A stretch of 44,957 nucleotides of DNA from Tetmemena sp. SeJ-2015 (lineage: Eukaryota; Ciliophora; Spirotrichea; Sporadotrichida; Oxytrichidae): positions 1 to 44,957 of the forward strand of contig JAJKFJ010021211.1 in the NCBI GenBank assembly GCA_027382625.1. Direction: 5' to 3'. Positions 22,401 to 34,400 of this stretch are shown in pieces. The translations under genes were made by a program, and so were the position numbers. The notes below the pieces were generated by a model, which saw nothing but the letters and a program-made list of their open reading frames with translations, ran no database searches and had not been told where the DNA came from. Every line of letters begins with the position of its first letter. The stretch's first letter is position 1.

Positions 22401-25400
22401 ATTCGAAAGCTTGATTAATTGCACACCGTTTACTTTTTGACATATGTCACAGAGGTTTCCTCCATACCCTGTTTTAAATAAACAATTTTGCATTATTCAT
22501 CAGGATCCTTGGCTGAAGTTGATATAGTCTTACCGAGGCAGACAGCTTTATTATTGCACTCATGAACTTAAGTAGAATAGAAAGAAGATCTCCAAAATCC
22601 TTATTGAGGTACTATTTCGTATTTTCCAGGGCAATCAGCATTTGGAACACAGTCAGAGCATTAAAGAGAACTTCAAATTTTTATTAACTTAGTGATAGAG
22701 AAAAATATCCTTCCTCACAAGGCTAGCATTCCTCATTGATTTCTATTTCACCCTCTTAACACTCCCTGAAACTAAAATTTTAATTTATTGATGGTGGCAT
22801 TGTTTATATCTACTTTATCTATATCTTTTAGAATTGACTGTAGGAGTTCTGTTTGAATCTAAGGAGAGAAAACTTAAAATTAAATGTCCTAGGATCCAGG
22901 AATCTCTGAGAGGATAAGTTAGTTAAAAGTAACTAGCCCGTTTTTGACTTAAATCTGTCTATTTCCTGCGACTTTTGAGGTATTTTATAAACCCCTGACT
23001 TGAATTGTTGAAGTGCTATCAATTAAAATGGGGGTGAGTTGTGCAAGCAAAATAAATATTCATGAGACTTTGAAAGTAAATAGTTTGCAATTAAATGAAT
23101 ATCTAGGCTGGGATATCTTAGGAATAGAATCGAAGGAAGTATTAAATAAGCAGTATAAAAATATAGATCGTAGAATTTAAGTGAGTTTCAAATTTTGAAA
23201 ATCGATTCTTAGCTTGAGATATCCTAAATATTACAATCCCAAAAAGTCCCTGAGGTAATAGTGATTATTGCATCGACTAGAAAAAATTCAAAATTTAATT
23301 CAAATCCTGCTTTATTTAGAGATAAATTTGTGCTCCCAGTTTAATTTAAAGAATATTCGTAATCATAATTATAGGATAGATTATTTCCCCCTCCATATTG
23401 AATAGACATTTCCACTTATATCAACTAGCTCGCAATAAATATTATATAAATTAAAAAAAGTAAAAGTGAATAAAGTGAGGAATTAACTTTTATTCTATAA
23501 ATTTAAAGTGATTCAAAATTTTTATTGCATTCTATAACCAATTAAAATTTGAGGAAATAATTAAATTTCTAATTGATATATTTATCTATAGTAAGATCCA
23601 AGGCTTATCCACTTGCTACATTGTCCCTTCTTCCAACCATATCAACTATTCTAACTTAAATTGGGTAGCTGGATATATCTGATCCATACGGTGCATAAAA
23701 TAAATAATTGTCAGCGAACTTTATAGATTAGTAACCTCCTACAAAGGTTGGCCAGTACAAGTTTGTGGAGATTGCACCTCCTGCTACATAGCCAGTGTTG
23801 TTTATAAACTGAAGTGCTTCAAATTCGTACTCACATATTTAAGCTAATAGGTAAGATATACAATTATTTATAATAGTTTTAAACTATAATTAGAAAGATT
23901 AAGTATAACTCCATAGAAAATATGATCTGTAAGATTAATTTTCTCTTTCATTTTATAAATATCTTGTTTTTAACAATTAAGCTTACACTGTGAGCAAATA
24001 AGATTTATGGCACCTCCCTCTTGAGCAAGGTTTCCACTAAAATTTGAGGTTTTAATATATGCATTAGAGGATGAGGCAACTAATTATAACTCAAAATATC
24101 AAAAGAATTAAGAATACATAAATTATCATTAATTTATTCAGTCTATTTTTTAATAATTTTAAAAATTTTATTTTAATTATAAAATTAAATTACTCGAAAA
24201 TTTTTAAACTATTTGATTATTAAAACCATTTTAATATTTTCAATTTTTTTTAAAGAATTAACAAATTTTTAAAAATAATTTAAATTTTTTTTATTTTTTT
24301 TACATTTTTTATTTTGTATTTAGTTTTATATTGTCTAATTTTTTCTTATAAAAAAATCCTTTAAAATTAAAAAAAAAAAATAATATGAAATGTTAGTGTG
24401 AATTGTTTCACCTAATGATAATTATAAAAAATAAAATACTTTTCTTTTTCACATTTTTATAAATAATTTAAGATTTGAATGCTCCCCCTTCGTTTAAATA
24501 TAATTTAGAAGTCAACTGTTCAAATAAAGATTGACTCAATATAAAGTAGAATCTTGTAGAATAGTAAGGGCCCTACTATTCTCTGAGCTTCTGGCGTTTT
24601 TATCTATAAAGGTTTTTATGAATAAATTATACAAATAAACCTATAAATTAAAATGGTAAAATCAATTTTATAATCTATTTTTCTTTATTTTTAAAGTTTT
24701 ATTTTTAAAAGTATTATTCTTTATTGCTGAAAAATCCATTTAAATTTAGTAAATAAGTAAAATGAGCTAAATTAAAATTTTAACATAAAATTTCAACATT
24801 TCTAATTGAGAAGCTTATAAAGACTTTGATAAATGCTTAGTTTCTTCCTTATTGTTGATTCCTAAATCTTTTTTAATTTGATAAAGAAAAATATTCTATA
24901 GTTCACTTAAAACGTTATATACCCACATCTTAAATACACTGCCACTAATCTTGATAATTTGATTATGTTATAATTTTTCTTTCTTAAATTTTAAATTTAA
25001 TAGGAATTAAGCATCCCTAACGAGCATATAATACTTAATCGATTTAAAGTAATTCAATTTTTCTTTCTAAATTATGCTTATAAAGTTGTCTTTCCTATAA
25101 TTATATTTAATATGGAGCATAAATTATAATTGTTATTTTATTTTGAATATGTTGGAACCTTACTTGAAAAAGTGCAGTTGCTCATATTTAGAGTGCTATA
25201 TTAAACCTGAATCATGTTTCCACTATAGTTTGTAAATTAAGAGTTTCTTATACTCAGATCTTTCATGACTACGAACTGTATAATCTACTCTTGCCCGATC
25301 TTTGAAACTCCTGTGAAGTTTCCACTGTCCAAATGAAAAGTGGATCTGTCTATTCTAAACAAACAATCTTTCTAGTTGTCAATATCAAATACATACAAAT

Positions 25401-28400
25401 TAAAATACTAAAATGTAGCACCACCTTTAAACATGAGTTTTAATTTACTTCACAGAAAGATCCAACGGCCTTCCTCATTTAAATTTTACAGTTACTTCAA
25501 ATTAAAAGAGAATAAGAATTTTTATAAATGAGATCCAAAATAAGACTTATTTTCAGAGGAATCAAAATTAGAAAATCCTTCATGCATACAAATAGCCTAA
25601 CAGAAACACTTCATAGATGAAATTATGAGTTTCCAAATAAATTAAATTATCATGTTCTTATCATTAATTTTGATTTGCTTAATTAGTTGTAAAAGTAACC
25701 TGAAATACCTAAATATCAATTAAGGATTATTTAGAATAATTATTTTTTTTATAGAATCTTAAATTGCCTTTGACGTTATTCCTAGAATTTTAAACAGTAG
25801 CTTACTTGATGCTCGTATAGTGAGTACTCTGACTGTTTTGAGATTGCAAGGTGATGTTTGAGAAGTATACATTCTTAAGCTCAAATTAAGACTCTAGGGA
25901 AGCAAAAAGCAAATACTAAGAATGGGTAACAGCCTACTCTAGATATTAATCTTATATTATTTTATTTTAATTTTATTTACTTATAATAATATTTTTTATT
26001 ATAATTTATGAAGATAGTAACCATTAAGAAATTAGGAGTTGTGGATTATAACTGTACTTGACATGGATGATACATAATTTCTGTCTTCATTATACATATG
26101 GATAAACTATCAATATAAAAATTGGGAAAATTTCTAATTATTTTTATTAAAATAAATGAGATTTTATATTTTAAATGATTGGGATTAAATTCTTTTTTTA
26201 TTGACTTATTGTTTCCAAAATATTCTTTTCTAAAAATTAAAAATACTTTCATAATTAAAAATTAAACTTATTTTTTTAAAATTTAGTTTCCTAACAAATA
26301 TGAGTACACTAAAATATTAGATAAATGAAGAATTTAAAATATATTTTTAGTAATTTTTTTTAATAGATTATCTCAGGAAATTTTCTTATTTGATTGATTA
26401 AGTATACCAAGGAATGTGGCATTCTTCATAGTGACATTAGATTGATATAGGTTAAACAAATTTCGTTCTGTGATAAAAACTACATTTTCAAGGTACAGAT
26501 TAGACTTTGTAATTGTTTCTCAATTAATAATTCTACTAAAACAAATTATTTTTCTCTGAGTATAAGAACTTTAATTGGTCTATAAAATATAAAGGCTTTA
26601 TATATAATTTAAAAGAGAAAGCAATCTAAAATTGTTTATATTTTTTGTGCAAAATTATTATAGAAGTATATAAATTATTTTGAGTCTTATTTGTGATGAA
26701 ATAATCAAGAGATGTATTTCAAATTAGTAAAAAATTAATTAAATTTAATTTGCTCTAAATAATATTTTTGAATTTTTGTTGAGAATTTGGTTCCTGTTTC
26801 TATGGTTGGTACTATAACGTCTAAGTCCATTTTGATTTATAAATTATTTAAATAAATTTTGATTAGCCACTTGTATTTGGAGTCAATAAAGTTATCCAAA
26901 TAATATTCTGCACTCAATAAAAACAGAAGAAAATGTAAATTCACGATCCTATCGTTGTTGATTGTTGTATTTATTATTTAAGAAGTTACAAGGGGTGATT
27001 CTATTATTCCAAACATAGCATTTTTCATCCGCAAAAATCTGATATCAAAGTGCTATTCGAATATTATAAAACAATATCTTTAAAATAAGTAAAAATAATT
27101 TGTAAACCAATAAAAAATATATTTATGGTATAATATAACATATGATGTAAAAAAAACTATTTGTCTAATTTAATAACCATGCATTTTTTATGAACACATA
27201 ATAATTAAAAGCGTTGCTTCTTCATATCAACGTCTTTATATTAAATTATTTAATAAATTATTTAATGTAGACTTCGTTATGAGAGAGAAATTTAATAAAA
27301 GCTTAAATTAATTATAGAAGAATTTATTTTTCATTAAATAAGAATCAAAACCCCATAATATAAAGATAAAAAGCTAGAATAAGTTGTTCTAATTTCTTTA
27401 TTAATAATGCATTTAATCTTGCTAGTCAAACATGAAATTACTAAAAATTAAAACTCATCCAATTTTTGTTTTATTTTGTCTTAATATAAGGTAAAACCTG
27501 TGCTGAAAAGATAATTTTAAAAAGAATATTTCTCAACAAATTTAATTTCTGATTTTAAAATTAATTCTATAAATTATAAATTGTATTGTTTGCAATAATT
27601 TGTCTAAAAGAGAAATATTAATTTATTGAATTTCAAACTCTTTCTTCTATCTCTTTTTCAACTCTATTTTAAATAAATATCTTAATGAACATTTATCTTA
27701 TTAATCTTATTTTAGGAATGGTTTTGGGGTTCTGAATGGATAATGAAATATCCATTATTCTGAACAGTAGCAATTCCATTAACGACTCCAAAGATATTGA
27801 TAAATTTACAATTATCTATTTCAACCAGGGAGAAGTAATGTGCAAAGAATATTCCTCCATTGAATCCTTGAGAGCTGTTGAAAATTGAATTCTTGATCAG
27901 AACATAGGCATATCAAAATATATCCAGTAAAAAGTGTATATCGATAGTCTGCTAAGACCACGCTTCCTCTTTTCTTTGTAAAAGTCCCATTCGAATAGCT
28001 ATCAAACAAATATAGTTTGGCGTTTTCTCTAATTGTGAAAGTTGCAGTCTGGTATGTGTAGTAGTTATTTACAAACATATTTGTGACGTTCATTAAACTT
28101 AATTTTTATAATTACGAGTGCGAGATCTTTCCTTTGAATATTAGCGGGCTCTAAAATCATTCCACCTGCTATCGTATTCTAATTAATGAAACTATGAAAA
28201 ATATAATGACTTAAAATCCCTATAGATTAAATTGCCTATGTAGAGAGTTCAACCGATTAATTAATATCAGCCTTGCATTTTCTATTTCAGAAGACTAGAA
28301 TCTAGTTTTATGATAAAATATTAAAAAACCTCAGTCAAGGAAAAATTAATTGAAGTTTATTCAGGAAAATATCTGAGCTCTAATTATGTGTTTATTTGTT

Positions 28401-31400
28401 CAGCATCATAAAGTGAAATCGTTCTTTTTTAAAAGTTGTGTAAGTACTGTATATCAAAGGCTTTTTTTGAAACTGTTAATTTTATTATCAATCCATTGAT
28501 TTAACAAAAATTTTAGCAAGGTTTCGGGTACCACTTTTAAGCACAGAACCTTCAACCTGAGGATTAGTAAACTAGATCTCCTCAGAGTGGACGGCTCTTC
28601 GCTAAAGCATGAAGTAAAGCTGCCAAATCTAAACTCCTCTCTAAAATGGCAACAGTTGCCACTTTAAAGTTCTAGCTTTAGCAAATTAAATCATTATAAA
28701 TAGTATTCTAAATGTTGAATTATAAGTTTGCGCAACAGAAACAAAACTAACAATTAAAAATACAAAAAGTAATAAGTATTTGTTTTTCATATTATTTATT
28801 TAACAGTTAGTAATTTAGGTTTAAAAGCAAAAATATATTTATAGAATTAATTAATCAAAGAGGATTAATTAATATCTCATTTGTTCATAATTATATAACG
28901 ATATTCAATTAAAAAATTATTATATAAACCACCCAATCTCATTTTTATTTATTTTTTAAAGATGAATCATTAACTATACATAATTACCAATCAATTGAAT
29001 AAATAATTTAAAAATGATTTCATTTTCAATATTTTATAAGGATTTGATTATCATAGGTAGAGCTTCCATAGAAATAATTCTCAAAAATGATTTATGCATT
29101 TCCTTCATATAGAAAAGCATCGAAGTAGCCAGCATACATTTCATGTCTAAATGAAGGATTATTAAAGATAGTCACATCTTTGAATTTCAATTCATAAAGA
29201 GAAAATAAAATTTTATAAATTGTTATTTCTATATTGATATGATATAAGGTAATAAAGACTACATGTATCATATTTTATAAGAATTAAATAACTAGGCTAT
29301 CATTTACTATCTTAATAAAATCATTTCAAGGAATTTACTCAATGAAGATTCAGCATATTAAAACAATTTCTCCCTCATTTATGAATAAATAATTTGGTTA
29401 ATACAAGGGGTTATTATCAGTTAGCAAAAATTAAAGCATCAATTATAACAGAGAATTTAATAAAAAAAGAAATTAAAATGAAATGGGGGATAAATCAGTG
29501 ACAGTTGAAGTGTGTCAGATTTAAATAATTATTAGACCATTCGAATAAGCACACAATTCTAAGATCTTTCCATCCTTGCAACTTTTATGTGGGAATGCTC
29601 AGTCAAGAGTTTTAAGCGACACACGTTTAAATGAAGATGATGAAGATGAGGAAGAAGAAGAATGTGAGAAGCATATCTCTTGATTTAGAGATACTACAAA
29701 GATGATTAAAGAAGAAAATCATATTAATTTTCTATGAGGTATCGAACAAGCTGCGGATCAGGGAGTTAATTATGATTTAAACTGACACGAAGTTGCAACT
29801 CTCTAATAAAAAATTTTACCAATCACCAATTTTAATTAATATTCCTACTAAATTAACTTTTTTACTAGCAATCTCTGCTTTAAGAATATTTTAATGGAAT
29901 AATTTTTCAAGAGAATAATTCAAGGCCTCTTCCTTAGTGTGATTGAAACCATTAAAGTAAAGCAGGTTTGCGTTTGAGTCAGTGTAATAGACTTATTAAA
30001 TCAAAGAGTTGGTGTTGTTAATGTCTAAATTTAGTTTGTTTATTTTAAAGAGATAAGCTTCTTTCTAATCTCGTTTGTATATAATAGAATAAGATAGAAA
30101 GAATAAGGGTTATGAGAAATAATATAATAAAGATGGAGGAGATAAATTAGATTCACAACTCGTTGCAAGATGTGGCTATCTTATTAAATAAAATCGACAC
30201 TAACTTAATTAAACCTTGGCGGGCTGGCTATAATTTCACTTGTGCCCCTTGACTAATGAATTATATTCCTTTTCTATGACTATTACTGCTATTACTACAC
30301 CTATAACGTTTCTAGTACCACAAAAACTGATTTTTAAAAAAATGAGGTAAGTTCTAGTTTTATTTCATTTATTCCACTTCTGCAATTGATTTAAATTCTC
30401 TGCTTTAAGATATACTTTCTAGAAAGTCAAAATTAAAATTATCATGTTTGTGAAGTTCAGACTATTAGCTTCCTAGACATATATTCCAGTTCTAAAATTA
30501 ATAAAGAATTTATACTTAATACAGTTCCATAGTCAATTAAAGCTAAAGAGCAATTAAAAAATGCTGATATTATCCTTACTGATGTTATAAAAGCTTAGAG
30601 ATTCAACAGAGATCTTAAAAACATGGACGTCAAATTTAATGACGAAGTTTTGATAGATAAAGCAATCTTGGATGGTGATATTTTTAATGACTACACTAGA
30701 TGTAGGATTCATATCAATTATTTAAAGTATACTCTGAGTAACTTAACTTTAAAGCACTAAAACCATTAAACTCATTATATTTTGCTTACATGATATATTG
30801 TAAGCGTTAAAGGTGTTTATCCTTAGAACATCTAAGCCATTAAATGCGAAAGGACTTTTAATTAGTTAGGTTGTATCTCGGTAGAATTAATAAAGTGGAA
30901 AATTTTGAATTAATCCATTTACATTTTAATGTTTATTTGTATATTTGAAAAGTTATGATTATGCAAATTAAAATAGAAAATTTTTTAAGGTATGTAAGAT
31001 TATTGATTGTTACATTATTTTTAGTAGCGACCTCAAATATTCCTTGCTAAAAAGATGATGCAGTCACATTTTTAAAGTTAATTTTATTCAGTATTTATTT
31101 TTACATATCCACATATACACTATTTGTTTATTTGTTATAAGTTCAAGTTGTTGATGACAAGTTCTCTATCTTGAGCTGCTATAGTGAGAACTGGGTCGAG
31201 AGTGAGTATATCTTAGAAGATTATATTTTGGCAAATGATAAATATAAATATAAGATTTACACTGCTCTTCTTATGTCTTGCTGCTGTAGAACATATTAAA
31301 TAATTTTAGATTAAAAAAAACCAATTTGTAAAACAGGATACAAAATAATCAAATTCTTAAAAAGGAAATAAATAAGGATTTTATGGAGATAATCCACAAA

Positions 31401-34400
31401 TAAACATCTATTAGCTAGTCTGATGCGCTACTTTAAATAAGCACTCCATAACTTGATGCAGGGAAGTAAAAAGATAAAAATAAAATATTCATGACCTGTA
31501 ATTTAGTTGTCTTCAAATATGATGAGTTAAGGAATATCTTCAAAAACCTCATCTCTTCCCATCAGCATCACTATATTAGAAGTTGCATCTCCTAAATCCT
31601 TTCTGGTAAACCATTTAAATCATATTTCTTTATAATTCTAACAGCTAAATTTAATTTATTAAATCTGCAGGATGAAAGTGTTATGTTTAGATTTAAAAAT
31701 AAAAACATCTTGCTAATAAATAGATGAGATGAGAGGTAAATAAACGAGTGCTCTAATAGCTTGCTTCTGGTTCCAGAGATAGAAATATTTGCCACTGAAA
31801 TATTTCCAAACTTAAATTAATTCATTTCCTCTTAACAAGTTAATAATGTTTAAAAATGATCCTCTTCATTTTCATAGTGGGAGTACTAAGACTCAATATA
31901 GATGACTAAAATCAAGTAAATTAGGAATTTTAATTATTTTTACCTTCTTGCTAGTAAGTGCTGGCAATCAGCATGTTTATAAAAGAAGCATTTACTGCAA
32001 TTTAACCTTTAAACCATTTATTATTTTATATTACAAAAATTAGATCTATTCATCTTTTTAATAGAGTGATTTATTTCTTGCTAATAAAAAATTAAGTTCT
32101 GATTTAATTGGAAATGATAATTCTTAATTTCTTAAAATATAAGTTATGATTTTATAATTAAACTTGTAGCGTATTTGATTAAAACTTAGATGATTAATAT
32201 AGCTGAGAATTTAATAAAAAAGAGAATTAAATTATAAATTAAATTAAAATGGTTAATAAATGTGCAGTTGAAGTGTGTCCAATTTAAATAATAATTAGAC
32301 CATTCGATTCAGCATAAAATTTTATGAACTTTTTATCCTTGCAACTTTTGTGTGGGAGCGCTCAGTACAGAGTTATAAATGACACAAGTTTAGATGAGAT
32401 GATGATGAAGATGACGAGGAGTGCGAGAGTCATATCTCACTTTTGAGAGATGCTACGAAGATGATTAAAGAAGAAACTTCATATTATTTTTGATAAGCTA
32501 TCGAACAAGCTGCAGATCAGGGGGGAATCTGTGATTTTAACTGACACCATTTTGCAACTCTCTGTTAATTATTTTAATCAATCACTGATTTTAATTAAAA
32601 TTTTTCCTTCTAATTGTTATATATTTTAAGAGAAATCTCATTAAAAAAAGATTATTTTTTTATTTATTATTTTTTAATAAAATTGTAAACTCTGAATAGT
32701 AATTTACTTTTGAAGAACTAGCCAACTATTTTTAATATAATTAAACTAATTGAGGGAAGAAGTGCTCCTCACCCATATATATTTCAAATTAAATAACAAA
32801 ACTTTTTTTTTGTAGAAAAATCATAAAGAGGTTAATTTTTAGCGCTAAATTCAAGTTTGAAGTGTGTTCTACCAAGTTCTATTAAAAATTAGAAGAATTA
32901 TAAAGTAAAATTTATTTTCGAATTGCTTGTATAACTGATTATGACAATTTTAATCATCTAAATACTAAATTTATCCAAGAATGATAGAAATAATGCTTTA
33001 TCAATCTGGGGAAATATTATAAAATATACAGTATAAAGTATTTTATTAACATATTCAAATTAATTAATTCCTCAAAGGTTATTCGAATTATAGTTTAAAT
33101 AAATTACATCCTGCTAAATTTGATACATCTTTTTCGTTTTAATTCTTGAAATAAGATGAGAAATTTTATTAAGAATTACTTAATTAAAAATAATTTAAAA
33201 TAAAAGGGTGGAATTCATTTCTGATCCCCTCCAAAACAAACTATAGATTTAATAAGAACAAGTATATTTAAACATATGCTTGCTTTAAAATTTAAGATTA
33301 AAAATCTTTAAACTATTAAATTAGGCTTAAAATGTTGAGTTCAGTTTTATTCTTCATTATAAATATATATTCTGGTTTTAAAGTTTTTAATAATTTTGAC
33401 TAGCCGTACAAGGCAAGGTTAAATATAAAGTTAGAGTTTGAAATGTAAAATGTAGTGTTTTTCCAAGCCTCAAAGATGTATCTGTCAATATCATTTTCAT
33501 TATTATTTGGCTCATCTATAATAATTATTCTTAAAAATGGAATTAATTTGTATATAGTTAAGAAATAAATTAAATTGTATCAAGAGGACTAGTAAAAAAA
33601 ATTTAATCGTCTGTAAATAATTTTCTTCTAGATTAACTAGATTAAAAAATAACTAAATGCAAATCTTCTATACTTATTCTCGAGAATTTTCAACAATAAA
33701 AATAGTATGTGGTCAAAATTTGATATATCTTTATCTACTTTAATTTAAGATGCTCATTGCTATAATAAGAAAAGATGTCTACCACAATAAAGTTGTAAAG
33801 TTACTAAAGTTCTTAGATATTTGATGCTATATTAATTTTTAGATAATAATATAGCACTAGTTACATAAATAGAGAACATATCTTAAATTTATTATGTTAA
33901 ATTAACCCTTTTATCAAATATATGCTCCACTATAGTAAAAAGTTTTGGGGAGTATTATAATGAAATAAAAAAGTATAATTTATGAAAGTAACTTACTTTT
34001 AAAATTGATGTTTGAAATTTTGAGATTGGATTGAGTTATTAAAAAGTATGATCTATCATAGAGTTGATTATAGTAGGAGTCTAAACAAAACTATTTAAAT
34101 GATACCTAATTTAAAATTAAATCCATTTGATTTAGTAGCAAAGACTGATATCTAGGAGCAGAAATTGAGTAAGTCTCATTCACGAGGATGAATCTTGTGT
34201 TGGCAGATACTTCGAAGTAAGAGTTTTTGTCCATGGAGATAGTTGCTCATAGAAGGTTGGGTAGGTTCTGGTCGATGCTGTTTGAACTGTTAAATAAAAC
34301 AACACTCCCTTTTGAATCTCACATAATAAAATATTTAAATTATAAAAAGGGAATAGAATCCATAAAGTATTTATAAATAAGGCCTAGTTTTATTAATTTA

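Noticed and set aside
22296..22493. 65-residue Cys-rich ORF as a small secreted or membrane gene
   Set aside because: Its Met start arises from reading through the 14 bp IES; the Cys-rich and helix region is internal to gene 2.
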